In this document: one piece after another, positions 33,283-43,688 of the stretch
How positions within the stretch are numbered: the first letter of the stretch is position 1
Layout of the letters: every line of letters starts with the position of its first letter
Origin: CAZMRF01 sp964568735
Lineage (GTDB): Bacteria; Acidobacteriota; Polarisedimenticolia; JACPZX01
NCBI GenBank assembly: GCA_964568735.1
Contig: CAZMRF010000008.1
Span: 1 to 64,000, forward strand
Direction of reading: 5' to 3'
DNA: 64,000 nt
The notes under the pieces: generated by a model
Seen by the model: the letters and a program-made list of their open reading frames with translations, nothing else
Database searches by the model: none
Told to the model about the DNA's origin: nothing
Program-made: the position numbers and the translations under genes

Positions 33283-33743
33283 AGCTCGTCGTCCAGAGAG
33301 TCAGCCGCGCCGCCGTCCGCGTGGGCGATCGAACCGTCGCGCAGATCGGCAAGGGGCTCCTCGTCCTCCTCGCCGTCGAGAGAGATGACTCCGTCGTCGT
33401 CGCCGCGGCGGCGGCACGGAAGGTCGCGGGTCTCCGCATCTTCCCTGAGCCGGGCACCGTCAAGATGAACCGTTCGGTCGGAGATTCGGGAGGCGCCGTC
33501 CTCGTGGTATCGCAGTTCACGCTCGCCGCCTCCATCCGGCACGGGCGGCGGCCATCCTTCGACCGCGCCGCGGCTCCGCATGAGGCGGCCGCCCTGTGCG
33601 GCGCCTTCGTGGCCGCTCTCGAGGCGGAAGGGCTGGACGTCCTGACCGGAGAGTTTGGCGCCATGATGGAGGTCGACCTGACCAACGACGGCCCTGTCAC
33701 GATCTGGATGGAATCCACGCCCGAGGGAGAGATAGGACCTTGA
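33279..33743 (+). CDS. dtd: D-aminoacyl-tRNA deacylase
   Basis: Removes D-amino acids mischarged on tRNA. A 154-residue DTD with the signature SQFTLAAS near residues 76-83 and the NDGPVT (Gly-Pro) motif near the C-terminus that gives chiral selectivity. Start is KLVVQRVSRAAV, at a GTG coupled to murJ (GTGA). Its stop overlaps the next ATG by one base. Confidence 0.93.
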   Translation: MKLVVQRVSRAAVRVGDRTVAQIGKGLLVLLAVERDDSVVVAAAAARKVAGLRIFPEPGTVKMNRSVGDSGGAVLVVSQFTLAASIRHGRRPSFDRAAAPHEAAALCGAFVAALEAEGLDVLTGEFGAMMEVDLTNDGPVTIWMESTPEGEIGP

Positions 33744-34627
33744 TGGACTCGATCAGAGCCTTCCTCGACTGGGCGGGGATCGAGCGAGGTCTGGCGAAGA
33801 ACACCCTCGAGGCCTACGGGCGGGACCTCGCGGGCTTCGCGGCGTGGGCCGGGCGCAGGAACATCGTCACGCCCGCCGCGGTCCGGCGCACGGACATCCA
33901 GGGCTACCTGCGCGATCTCCGGCTCCGCGGGCTCTCGCCACGTTCGGTCGCGCGTTACCTGGCCACCCTCCGAGTCTTCTTCCGCTTCCTGAAGCAGGAG
34001 GGGCGCACCGTCGAGGATCCGACGGCGGAGATCGAAGGGCCGCGGGTGGAGCGCGCGCTCCCGCGCGCCCTCCCCGCCGGTCAGGTGTTGAAGCTCCTCG
34101 CCGCGCCCGATGTCGCCACGCCGGGAGGAGCGCGGGACGCCGCCATGCTCGAGATTCTCTACGCCACGGGCCTTCGCGTCAGCGAGCTCGTCGGGCTCCG
34201 CCTGGAGGATCTGCACCTGGAAGAGGGATTCCTGATCTGCCGCGGCAAGGGGTCGAAGGAGCGAGTCGTGCCCATCGGCTCCGAGGCGAAGCAGAGAGTG
34301 AGCCTCTACCTCGCGGGCCCCAGGCAGGCCATCCTCAAGTCCAGGTCCTCCATCTACCTCTTCGTCCAGAACCGCGGGGGCGGCCTGACGCGCCAGGCCA
34401 TGTGGAAGCGCGTGAAGAGCTACGCGGCGGCGGCCGGCATCCGCGCATCCCTCAGCCCGCACGTCCTGAGACATTCCTTCGCGACCCACCTCCTGGAGAA
34501 CGGCGCCGACCTCCGCGTGGTCCAGCAGATGCTGGGCCACGCGGACATATCGACGACCCAGATCTACACGCAGGTCAACCGCGAGCGGCTGCGGCGCGTC
34601 TACAGCCGCCACCACCCGCGCCCGTGA
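33743..34627 (+). CDS. XerC/XerD-type tyrosine recombinase
   Basis: A 294-residue chromosome-dimer-resolution type recombinase. The catalytic set is complete: Arg145 (TGLRVSEL), Lys169 (RGKGSKERVVP), His240 and Arg243 (SPHVLRHSFATHLL), His266 (LGHADIS) and Tyr275. The N-terminal core-binding domain begins IRAFLDWAGIERGLAKNTLE. Whether it is XerC or XerD cannot be decided without a tree. It lies in a host operon (murJ-dtd-xer-cca), unlike the element integrase at 20320. Confidence 0.9.
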   Translation: MDSIRAFLDWAGIERGLAKNTLEAYGRDLAGFAAWAGRRNIVTPAAVRRTDIQGYLRDLRLRGLSPRSVARYLATLRVFFRFLKQEGRTVEDPTAEIEGPRVERALPRALPAGQVLKLLAAPDVATPGGARDAAMLEILYATGLRVSELVGLRLEDLHLEEGFLICRGKGSKERVVPIGSEAKQRVSLYLAGPRQAILKSRSSIYLFVQNRGGGLTRQAMWKRVKSYAAAAGIRASLSPHVLRHSFATHLLENGADLRVVQQMLGHADISTTQIYTQVNRERLRRVYSRHHPRP

Positions 34628-35907
34628 AGCGAGCTTCCGCTCCCGGCCTCCTCGGGAAGCTCGGCGACCCCCGCCTCCGCCTCGCGCTCGAGATCCTCTC
34701 GAGGAAGGCCTCTCTGCGAGCGGAGGGCCTCTACCTCGTCGGGGGGTGCGTCCGCGATCTCCTCCTCGGCCGGCGCCTTCGGGACCTGGACCTGGTCGTC
34801 GAGGGGGATCCCTCGGGGCTCGCACGTGAGGCCGCCGCGGAGATGGGGGGCGAAGCTCATGGTCCGAGCCCGTTCCTCACATGCCGGATCGAGGGGCCCG
34901 CCGGGCTTCGAATCGACATCGCCATGTCCCGGAGGGAGCGCTATCGGTCAGCCGCCGCCCTGCCCGAGGTTTCCCCGGCCCCCATCGAGGAAGATCTCCT
35001 CCGCCGCGATTTCACGATGAACTCGCTGGCGATCGTCCTCACGGGGCCGTCACGCGGCCGGCTCCTCGATCCCTCCGGCGGCCTGAAGGATCTCAGATCG
35101 GGGTGCCTGCAGATCCATCACCGCCTCAGCCTTGTCGACGATCCGACACGCGCCTTCCGGGCCGCGCGATACGCGGCGCGCTATGGCTTCTTCATGTCGA
35201 GGGGGTGGAAGGCCTCCCTGGACGTGGCGGCGAGGCGAGGGGCCTTCCGCCGGCTGACACCCTCCCGCCTCGGGCGTGAGATCGTCCTCCTGTTCGGGGA
35301 GCCCGACCCCCTCGAGGCCGCGGCCCGGGCGGCCCGTTGGGGATTGCTCGAGATGATCGACCCGGCGCTGCACTGGAGGCCGGACCTGAGAGCCGACCTG
35401 GATCGTGCGCTTCGCTCGAAGCGCGGTGAGAGGCCCCGCGTGGAGCGCCTCTGCCTGGCGCTTCTCGTGCGTGCGGCACCCGCGCGCTGGCGACGGAGGG
35501 TCGCACGGCGCGTGGGCCTGGCGGGAGCTGCAGCGCAGGAAGCCGTCAGGGCTGCCGGCGCGATCGAGGAGTTCAGAACAGGGTCGCGATCCGTGGCGGG
35601 CAGCTCCAACCTGGAAGGAAGACTCCTCCTCATCTCGCGCACGGACCCGCTCTCTCTCGCGGTCATCCTCGCTTCAGCGCCTCCCGGGATGGTGCGCGAA
35701 GCGGAGGATCTCTCACGAAAATGGGCGGCCTCGAGGCCGCACCTCACCGGCGAGGAGGTCCTGGCGCTCGGGGTAGGGCCAGGGCCCGCCATGGGTAGGG
35801 CACTTCGCGAGCTGCGGATGCGGCGGGCCGCCGGCCGGATCCGCTCCCGCGCCGATGAGATTCGTTACGTTCGCGCCCTCGTCAGCCGTGCGGCACGGGA
35901 GGGTTGA
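34624..35907 (+). CDS. CCA tRNA nucleotidyltransferase / poly(A) polymerase family
   Basis: A 427-residue class II nucleotidyltransferase: LVGGCVRDLLLGRRLRDLDL with the GG and DxD catalytic motifs near residues 40-60, RIDIAMSRRERY, RRDFTMNSLAI, and the ERxxxE-type region near DDPTRAFRAARYAARYGF. Family members add CCA to tRNA ends or poly(A) to RNA. Since all three tRNAs here encode CCA, it may mainly repair ends. GTG start overlaps the xer stop. Confidence 0.88.
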   Translation: MKRASAPGLLGKLGDPRLRLALEILSRKASLRAEGLYLVGGCVRDLLLGRRLRDLDLVVEGDPSGLAREAAAEMGGEAHGPSPFLTCRIEGPAGLRIDIAMSRRERYRSAAALPEVSPAPIEEDLLRRDFTMNSLAIVLTGPSRGRLLDPSGGLKDLRSGCLQIHHRLSLVDDPTRAFRAARYAARYGFFMSRGWKASLDVAARRGAFRRLTPSRLGREIVLLFGEPDPLEAAARAARWGLLEMIDPALHWRPDLRADLDRALRSKRGERPRVERLCLALLVRAAPARWRRRVARRVGLAGAAAQEAVRAAGAIEEFRTGSRSVAGSSNLEGRLLLISRTDPLSLAVILASAPPGMVREAEDLSRKWAASRPHLTGEEVLALGVGPGPAMGRALRELRMRRAAGRIRSRADEIRYVRALVSRAAREG

Positions 35908-35933
35908 CAGGCCTCGGCGGGCTCTGTTACGGT
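35904..35933 (+). promoter_or_regulatory. Candidate accA promoter
   Basis: TTGACA (35904-35909) is formed by the last codons of the upstream gene (its stop is within it); an 18-nt spacer leads to TACGGT (35928-35933), 28 nt before the accA ATG. Confidence 0.55.
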
Positions 35934-35960
35934 CCTGAGCCGCCGCCTCCAGCGGCGCAT

Positions 35961-36940
<980 letters not shown>

Positions 36941-36944
<4 letters not shown>

Positions 36945-37726
36945 GAGCCCGTTCCAGCGCGCTTCACGTCGTTCCAGATCCTCTCCATCTCCTCGCGCAG
37001 CTCCGCCGACGGCCGAAGCCCTCTTCCTTCCAGGGCCTTCTCGACACGCTGGAACCGATCGGTGAATTTCCGGTTCGCAGCCTGGAGGGCCATCTCGGGA
37101 TCCACGCCGCGGAGGCGGGCCAGGTTCGCTGCCGTGAAGAGAAGGTCTCCGAGCTCCTCCTCGATCTTCGCTCCGTCGCCGCCGGCCAGTGCTTCCTTCA
37201 GCTCCCGCACCTCTTCGTCGATCTTGTCGAGGACCTCCTCGGGCTTCTTCCAGTCGAACCCGACCATGGAGGCTTTCTCCGAAATGCGGAAGGCCCTCAG
37301 CAGCGCCGGCAGGGCTGCCGGCACTCCGGCGAGGGCGCCGCTCTTTCCCGCCGCGCGCCGCTCGTCGTTCTTGATCCTCTCCCACCGCCCGATAGCATCG
37401 TGCGCACTCACGGCGGTCTCGTCGCCAAAGACGTGCGGGTGCCTCCTCACGAGCTTGTCATGGATGCCGGAGGCGACCTCCTCGATGGTGAATTGCCCCA
37501 TCTCGGCGCACACCTGGGCCATGAAGACCACCTCCAGGAGGAGGTCGCCGAGCTCCTCCCTGAGAGCCTCGGGCTCTTCCCGATCGACGGCCTCCAGGGT
37601 CTCGTAGGTCTCCTCGAGCAGGTAGGATCGGAGAGTGCGGAGAGTCTGCTCCCGATCCCATGGGCAGCCGTCGGGCCCCCTGAGCTTCGCCATCAAGGCG
37701 ACGAGCCTCGAGAATGCTTCGGACAT
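36941..37726 (-). CDS. mazG: Nucleoside triphosphate pyrophosphohydrolase MazG
   Basis: Hydrolyses NTPs to NMP and pyrophosphate, cleaning the nucleotide pool. The 261-residue protein has two MazG helical domains: WDREQTLRTLRSYLLEETYE with the EExxE and ELGDLLLEVVF metal motif, and KIEEELGDLLFTAANLARL in the second. Stop codons of mazG and accA share the palindrome ctag at 36941-36944. Confidence 0.94.
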
Positions 37727-37821
37727 GTTCTGACTCCCTGATCTCCGCTCAGGCTAGACCACCCGGGTGCGGAGCATCAACCAGTCCGGATGCTCACCAC
37801 CCGCGCCGAGAGGCAGGACTG

Positions 37822-37851
37822 TTGCTGACCTCGCGGACACGGTGGTAGGAT
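37822..37851 (+). promoter_or_regulatory. Candidate promoter of the DUF1844 gene
   Basis: TTGCTG (37822-37827), an 18-nt spacer and TAGGAT (37846-37851), 36 nt before the start at 37888. Confidence 0.4.
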
Positions 37852-37887
37852 GCGGTCGCGGCAGGGGCGCGGAGCTTGACAGTCGTC

Positions 37888-38382
37888 ATGGATCAGAAGA
37901 TCGGGCCGGAACGGGGCGACGAGAAGCCCGAGATCAAGATCGTCGATCGCCGGAGCTTCACCAGCGACGGCCGGCGCAGGGGCGCAGATCCGGCGGGGGC
38001 CCCGGACCAGAAACCGCCTGCCAGGGACGAAGCCCCCCCGAAATCCCCGCGCACGGAGCCCGAGGAGCCGGTCCACGGCCCCGGGTTCACGATGAACCGA
38101 TCGAGCGAGACGGATCGGAGCCGCGCGGGGCGCGACGCCGCGTTTCTGAACCTCTGCGTTTCGCTCTACGAGAGCGGCTGCATCCACCTCGGCGTCAGCG
38201 GCCCGGAGGGGGCAACCCACGACGAGGCCCCAGACATGGAGGCGGCACGCGGAGCCGTCGAGATGCTCGAGATGCTGAAGCGCAAGACGCTCGGGAACCT
38301 GTCCAGGGAGGAGCAGGAAATCCTCGAGTCGCTGCTCGCCGAGCTGCAGATGGCCTACGTCATGAAGACGCCCGGCGCCTAG
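37888..38382 (+). CDS. DUF1844 family protein
   Basis: About 164 residues. The first 75 are a disordered, Pro/Glu/Arg-rich leader; the C-terminal 90 match the DUF1844 pattern: FLNLCVSLYESGCIHLG, DMEAARGAVEMLEMLKRKT, then GNLSREEQEILESLLAELQM. Function unknown in the family; it is common in Acidobacteriota, Planctomycetota and related phyla. An in-frame TTG at 37876 is an alternative start. The next gene begins directly after its stop. Confidence 0.8.
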   Translation: MDQKIGPERGDEKPEIKIVDRRSFTSDGRRRGADPAGAPDQKPPARDEAPPKSPRTEPEEPVHGPGFTMNRSSETDRSRAGRDAAFLNLCVSLYESGCIHLGVSGPEGATHDEAPDMEAARGAVEMLEMLKRKTLGNLSREEQEILESLLAELQMAYVMKTPGA

Positions 38383-40239
38383 ATGCCGCGCCGGCCCTCT
38401 CTCGCCTCCGGACTCGCCCTCGCTTTCGTCCTTCTCCTGCCCGTTCCAGCCGCGGCGCACCCCTCGTCGTCCGACGCCCAGCCATCCGTTGAAAAGGCGC
38501 TCCAGGATCTCTGGTTCACCCGGGCGCAGGCGCTCCTTCGGGACGACACGGTCACCGCCGCGGCGAGCGTGGACTCGATGAAGTCGCTGATCCGCACCGA
38601 ACGGCTGGACCGCGTGCCGTGGCTGGCCAGGGCATTCTCTTTCGAGGGCTACGAGCGGCTGCGCGAGGGAAACTACGAGAGGGCCAGGGAGGCCTTCGAC
38701 ATCGCCCGCCGCTTCGATCCGAGGGCGCCCGAGGCACAGTCGGGCTATGCCTGGGCGGCGATGCGCGCGGGCAGGGGCTTCAGCGCCTTCATCGGGGAGT
38801 ACCGGAGGGCCATCCGGCTTCGGGTGGACTCCTTCGCGCGGGAAGGGCTGGCCAACGCGCTCATCGTGGGCATGGTCGGACTCTGGCTGCTCGCCGCGGC
38901 CGTGATCTTCGTTCTCCTCATCCGCCACAATGCCATGCTGCGCCACGACATCGAGGAGATGCTGCCCTCGGGACGGGGCGAGGGCGTCTCGAAGCTGCTC
39001 GCATGGTCCGTTCTATTCGCGCCCCTGCTGCTCTGGATCGGCGGCGCGTGGATCCTGCTCTACTGGTGCGTCGTGCTCGCCCGGTACATGTCGGGCTCGG
39101 AGAGGCTCGTCGCCGGATTGGCGTGCCTGGCGATCGTCGCCACGGGCCCGCTCGCGGCGCGGAGCGCGCTCGAGGCACGGCAGGCCGCCGACCCGGTGCT
39201 CCTCGCCATGGAGGACGCCCTCGACGGAGGCTACGGCAAGGAGGTCATCCATTTCCTGCAACGGACTCTCGACGAGGATCCCGAGTCCCTCGCGATCCGC
39301 CTCCTTCTCGCCAACACCTATCAGAGGGCGAACCTGAACCGGGAGGCTTTCGAGGAGTACCAGCGCATCCTCGACGTGGTTCCTAACGAACCACGGGCCT
39401 TGAACAACGTGGGGTCCCTCTACATGAAGACGGGCCAGATGTCCCAGGGCCTCGTCTACTTCGGCAGAGCCGCTGAAGTCCGCCCGGATGAAGCGGCCAT
39501 CCAGTACAACCTGAACCTGGCACAGAGCTCCGCATTGAGGCTCGTGGACGCCGAGGGGACCTTGCGCCGCCTGCAGCAGCTCAATCCCGACATGGCGCAG
39601 GAGCTCGTCATGGCGCGCGGGAGGGGAGAGGCCCCTGATCCGATACCGTTGTGGGTTCCGCGCGAAGAGGTGACGGCTTACCTCGAGGCGAGGATCCATT
39701 CACGGGATTCCGTGGATTGGATCGCCAGCCTGGGCTCTCCCACCGCGATCGGCGCCATGGCCTCGCTCGTCCTTCTCGGGTGGTCGGGCCTGCTCAGTCG
39801 ATCGCCCACCCGGGCCCAGATATGCATCCGGTGCGGAGCGCCCTTCTGCGGGAAATGCAAGCGGGAGATCGGCGCCCGCGAGTGCTGCGCCCAGTGCATC
39901 CACCTCTTCGTGAAGAAGGACGCCATCGCCCCCGACGTGAGGGCGAGGAAGTTGCGCCAGGTCGAGCGGTTCGCGCGGGTCTCGCGGCTCAAGATACGCA
40001 TCGCCTCCGTGCTGCTCCCGGGCACGGGGCACATGCTCGCGGGCCGCACCTTCACGGGTTTGCTGGCGTCCGCGCTGTGGATCCTGCCGCTCACGCTGAT
40101 CCTCCTCGAAGGGCGCCTGATCCTGCCATCTTCGCTCCAGGTCTTCGGTGTGCCCAGCCTGAGCGTCCTTCTAGGCTCATGCCTCATGGGTCTGACCTGG
40201 CTGGCCGCGAACCTGCTCGCACCGCGGCTGCAGAACTAG
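38383..40239 (+). CDS. TPR membrane protein with internal zinc-ribbon
   Basis: A 618-residue protein. A signal peptide (residues 1-25) leads to a TPR-type region (to about 150), membrane segments near 160-180, 200-225 and 235-260, a second TPR array (about 285-400, LLANTYQRANLNREAFEEYQ), a membrane segment near 455, a Cys cluster CIRCGAPFCGKCKREIGARE near 481-505 that looks like a zinc ribbon, and C-terminal hydrophobic segments opened by VLLPGTGHMLAGR, a TM2/DUF5683-like motif. It may be a membrane-bound scaffold; function unknown. It immediately follows the DUF1844 gene. Confidence 0.75.
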   Translation: MPRRPSLASGLALAFVLLLPVPAAAHPSSSDAQPSVEKALQDLWFTRAQALLRDDTVTAAASVDSMKSLIRTERLDRVPWLARAFSFEGYERLREGNYERAREAFDIARRFDPRAPEAQSGYAWAAMRAGRGFSAFIGEYRRAIRLRVDSFAREGLANALIVGMVGLWLLAAAVIFVLLIRHNAMLRHDIEEMLPSGRGEGVSKLLAWSVLFAPLLLWIGGAWILLYWCVVLARYMSGSERLVAGLACLAIVATGPLAARSALEARQAADPVLLAMEDALDGGYGKEVIHFLQRTLDEDPESLAIRLLLANTYQRANLNREAFEEYQRILDVVPNEPRALNNVGSLYMKTGQMSQGLVYFGRAAEVRPDEAAIQYNLNLAQSSALRLVDAEGTLRRLQQLNPDMAQELVMARGRGEAPDPIPLWVPREEVTAYLEARIHSRDSVDWIASLGSPTAIGAMASLVLLGWSGLLSRSPTRAQICIRCGAPFCGKCKREIGARECCAQCIHLFVKKDAIAPDVRARKLRQVERFARVSRLKIRIASVLLPGTGHMLAGRTFTGLLASALWILPLTLILLEGRLILPSSLQVFGVPSLSVLLGSCLMGLTWLAANLLAPRLQN

Positions 40240-40285
40240 AAGCCTCTCACCGCGGGAGGCACCGCTGATCGCCACGGCAGGCGCC

Positions 40286-40314
40286 TCGACGCCGGCCGGG
40301 GGCACACGTATAAT
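40286..40314 (+). promoter_or_regulatory. Promoter of the PATAN-pseudopilin gene
   Basis: TCGACG (40286-40291), a 17-nt spacer and a perfect TATAAT (40309-40314), 34 nt before the ATG at 40348. Confidence 0.6.
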
Positions 40315-40347
40315 CGCGCGCGTCACCCTCCGGAGGGAAACGCTGCC

Positions 40348-41616
40348 ATGGCCCTCGAGGGCACCCTCAGGGATTTCAGTCTCGCCGACATCTTCCAGCT
40401 CATCGGAATCCAGAGGAAGACGGGCGTCCTCACGCTCAAGAGCGACGAGGACGTCGTCACCGTCTCCTTCGTCGAGGGATCCGTCGTCTCGGCGGACTCC
40501 CAGTCGAAGAAGCTCGAGGACCTTCTCGGCACGGTGCTCGTCAAGTCCGGGGACGTCTCCGAGGATCGGCTCCAGGAAGCGCTGAAGCTCCAGCGCCGCA
40601 CGCTCCAGCGGCTCGGGAACATCCTCATCGAGCAGAACTACCTGAGCCACGCCGCGCTGCGCGAGGCGCTGAGGCTTCAGGTCACGCAGGTGGTCTACCG
40701 CCTCTTCCGATGGAGCGACGGCGACTACTCCTTCAAGCAGGAAGCGGCCATCGAGTACGACCGCGAGCATTTCACGCCGTTGACCGCCGAGAGCATCCTG
40801 ATGGAAGGGATCAGGATGATCGACGAATGGCCGATCATCGAGAAGAAGATCCGCTCGGTGAACATGGTCTTCGCCAAGACCAAGCCGAAGGCGACGATCG
40901 AGATCCAGGGCGAGGAAGATGGGGGAGGTGACGATCTCAGCGATGCCTTCGGCGGCGGGCCCAGGGAAGGCGCACCTCCCGAGGCTCGACCGACGGACTC
41001 CATCGTCATGTCCGAGACCGAAGCCAGGGTCTACGCCTCCATCGATGGCCTGCTGAGCGTCCAGGACCTGATCGACCGGGCGGGCCTCGGAGACTTCGAG
41101 ACCTGCAGGATCCTCTACGACCTCCTCACCAGGGGGATCATCCGGGAGGTCCATGCGGATCAGGCGCGCCGTGCCGAGCCTGTCGTCCGCCAGCCGGCCG
41201 TCACCTCCACACTCTGGAACTTCCTCATCTTCCTCCTCTTCATCGCGGCCGGCGCGTCCGCGTTGACGATGGGGCGCAACCCCATCAACCGGCTTCCCCC
41301 TGCGCATACAGATCCACAACTGGACCAGATCCAGACGGCGATCACGAGGAGCCACGTCCAGCGCCTCGACGAGGGAATCCAGATCTACTACCTCCAGCTC
41401 GGGGAGTATCCGGCCCACCTGGGCGAACTGGAGGAGCGCCGGATCGTCTCCGCGGAGACCCTCAAGGACGGCTGGGGGCGGGAGGTGGGCTACGAGCGGG
41501 GACCCAACGGCTACCGGATCCTGGTCACAGATTCCGCTGGATCGGAACGGCAGGATCTGGGCCTGAGCCGCCTCCGCGGAGCGATCGCGCCCGGCCTCGG
41601 CGGGCTCTCCGAATAG
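40348..41616 (+). CDS. PATAN/DUF4388 protein with membrane helix and GspG-like C-terminus
   Basis: A 422-residue protein. Residues 1-100 form a PATAN/DUF4388 domain (MALEGTLRDFSLADIFQLIG, TGVLTLKSDEDVVTVSFVEG), repeated helical segments follow, and a winged-helix-like RVYASIDGLLSVQDLIDRAG sits near 225-245. One membrane helix (about 287-307, NFLIFLLFIAAGASALTMG) separates this from a C-terminal domain with IQIYYLQLGEYPAHLGELE and DGWGREVGYE that resembles the type II secretion GspG pseudopilin core. The fusion suggests signalling across the inner membrane; function unknown. Confidence 0.75.
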   Translation: MALEGTLRDFSLADIFQLIGIQRKTGVLTLKSDEDVVTVSFVEGSVVSADSQSKKLEDLLGTVLVKSGDVSEDRLQEALKLQRRTLQRLGNILIEQNYLSHAALREALRLQVTQVVYRLFRWSDGDYSFKQEAAIEYDREHFTPLTAESILMEGIRMIDEWPIIEKKIRSVNMVFAKTKPKATIEIQGEEDGGGDDLSDAFGGGPREGAPPEARPTDSIVMSETEARVYASIDGLLSVQDLIDRAGLGDFETCRILYDLLTRGIIREVHADQARRAEPVVRQPAVTSTLWNFLIFLLFIAAGASALTMGRNPINRLPPAHTDPQLDQIQTAITRSHVQRLDEGIQIYYLQLGEYPAHLGELEERRIVSAETLKDGWGREVGYERGPNGYRILVTDSAGSERQDLGLSRLRGAIAPGLGGLSE

Positions 41617-41674
41617 AATCCCCGGACGGCCTCCGGGATCATCGCAGGGGCCGAGGGTGGAGAGCGCGGCGGCC

Positions 41675-41703
41675 TTGACAGCGCCCGGGGCTCCTCCTAC
41701 TGT
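41675..41703 (+). promoter_or_regulatory. dnaK promoter
   Basis: TTGACA (41675-41680), a 17-nt spacer and TACTGT (41698-41703), with CCGGAGGG behind the ATG at 41743. No CIRCE inverted repeat was noticed. Confidence 0.6.
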
Positions 41704-41742
41704 CCCCGCCTCTTATTGAAGCCAACGCCGGAGGGCAAGCGC

Positions 41743-43596
41743 ATGAGCAAGATCATCGGAATCGACCTGGGCACGACGAACTCCGTCGTCGCCGTCATGG
41801 AGGGCGGCACGCCGGTCGTCATCCCGAGCGCTGAAGGAAGCCGCACCACCCCCTCCGTATTCGCCGTGACCGACAAGGGAGAGCGCCTGGTCGGGCAGGT
41901 GGCGAAGCGACAGGCCATCACAAACCCCTTCAACACGATCTACTCCATCAAGCGCTTCATGGGCCGCAAGCACCACGAGGTGCCCGACGAGATCAAGAGG
42001 GTCACCTACAAGGTCGAGGGCGCTCCGAACGGCGACGTCCGGGTCATGGTGCAGGGCAAGCCCTATTCCCCTCCCGAGATCTCCGCGAAGATCCTCCAGA
42101 AGATGAAGGAGTCCGCTGAGGCCTACCTCGGGCAGAAAGTGGAGCGAGCCGTGATCACGGTCCCCGCCTATTTCAACGACTCGCAGCGGCAGGCCACCAA
42201 GGACGCCGGCGAGATAGCCGGGCTCAAGGTGGAGCGGATCATCAACGAGCNNNNNNNNNNAGAACGAGACCATCGCCGTCTACGACTTCGGAGGGGGCAC
42301 CTTCGACATCTCCATCCTGGAGGTCGGTGAGGGCGTGGTCGAGGTGAAGTCCACGAACGGCGACACGCACCTGGGTGGTGACGACATCGATCAGAAGATC
42401 ATCGAGTGGATCGTCAGCGAATTCAGGAAGGACCAGGGAATCGACCTCGGCAACGACAAGATCGCGCTGCAGCGGCTGAAGGAAGCCGCCGAGAAGGCCA
42501 AGTGCGAGCTCTCCACGACCGTCGAGACGGAGATCAACCTGCCCTTCATCACGGCCGATTCCTCCGGCCCCAAACATCTCCTGATCAAGCTGTCCCGGGC
42601 CACGTTCGAGTCGCTCGTCGACGACCTGATCCAGCGGACGGTTGAACCGTGCCGGCGGGCGATGGCGGACGCGAAGCTCACGCCGGAGCAGATCCACGAG
42701 GTGGTCCTCGTGGGCGGCTCGACGCGGATTCCGAAGGTCCAGCAGGTGGTCAAGGAGTTCTTCGCCCGGGAGCCTCACAAGGGCGTCAATCCCGACGAAG
42801 TCGTGGCCGTGGGAGCCGCCGTCCAGGGCGGAGTGCTGGGTGGAGAGGTCAAGGACATTCTCCTCCTGGACGTCACCCCTCTCTCTCTCGGCATCGAGAG
42901 CGCAACACCACGATCCCGACGAAGCGAAGCCAGGTCTTTTCGACGGCCGAGGACGACCAGCCTTCCGTCGACGTGAAGGTCTGCCAGGGCGAGCGCGAGA
43001 TGGCCCGGCACAACAAGGTGCTCGGCAACTTCAGGCTGGAGGGCATTCCAGCCGCCCCCCGCGGGGTGCCGCAGATCGAGGTCACGTTCGACATCGATGC
43101 CAACGGGATCCTCCACGTTTCCGCGAAGGACACCGGCACGGGCCGCGAGCAGAAGATCCGCATCGAGGCAAGCAGCGGGTTGAGCAAGGACGAAGTTGAG
43201 AAGATGAGGCGCGAGGCGGAGACGCACGTGGAGGAGGATACGAAGTTCCGCGAGGAGGCCGAGCTGCGGAATCGCGCGGACGCGGCCGTCCATTCCACCG
43301 AGAAGATGCTCAAGGAGGCGGGCGAGAAGCTCCCGGCATCCGACAGGGAGGCGATCCAGAAGGAGTTGACCGCGCTTCGCACCGCGCTGAAGGGGGGCAC
43401 CGGTCCCGAGATCCAGAGGGCGATGGAGGGTCTGACCGCGGCACAGCACGAGATGGCTCAGCGCGTTTACTCGACCAAGGCCGCCGGCACGAGCCCGGAG
43501 GGCGAAGGCGCGGGACGCGCCCCCGGGGCCCCCGAGGGCGGCAAGGAGAGCGACGTCGTGGATGCGGAGTTCGTCGACGTGGACGACAAGAAATAG
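41743..43596 (+). CDS. dnaK: Chaperone DnaK, interrupted by a sequence gap and a frameshift
   Basis: Hsp70 ATPase with substrate-binding domain. Clear signatures: GIDLGTTNSVVAV at the start, the phosphate loop AVYDFGGGTFDISI, VVLVGGSTRIPKVQ, NTTIPTKRSQVFSTAEDDQP in the substrate domain and an acidic tail (DVVDAEFVDVDDKK). Two lesions break the frame: ten Ns at 42251-42260 replacing the usual PTAAALAYGLDKK-type segment (about 40 nt), and a loss of about 31 nt near 42896-42900 that removes the TLGGVMTKLI-type segment. Everything else is intact, so these are probably assembly errors, not a pseudogene. Start ATG 41743. Confidence 0.9.
42251..42260. other. Assembly gap (10 Ns) inside dnaK
   Basis: The ten Ns fall after IINE and before NETIAVYDFGGG. 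Comparison with the DnaK family says about 12-14 residues are missing, so the gap length is nominal. It shows that the source is a draft assembly. Confidence 0.97.
42891..42905. other. Apparent frameshift/deletion point in dnaK
   Basis: The coding frame changes between LSLGIE and ERNTTIPT. The family has about ten residues plus a base here; the sequence reads gcatcgagag|cgcaacacc, as if about 31 nt were dropped between two atcgag-like repeats. Confidence 0.8.
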
Positions 43597-43597
43597 A

Positions 43598-43626
43598 TTG
43601 TCAACAACACCTCCCGGCACTATGAT
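43598..43626 (+). promoter_or_regulatory. Promoter of the sigma factor gene
   Basis: TTGTCA (43598-43603), a 17-nt spacer and TATGAT (43621-43626), 62 nt before the ATG at 43689. It starts 2 nt after the dnaK stop. Confidence 0.6.
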
Positions 43627-43688
43627 GGAGCCCGCTCTGAACGGGGCCTGTGGGTCGAGCATGGGGGCCATCATCCGGGAGAGGGTGG

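Noticed and set aside
42896..42905. Programmed frameshift in dnaK
   Set aside because: About ten conserved residues are also missing at the point, which frameshifting would not explain; a nearby N gap points to assembly error.
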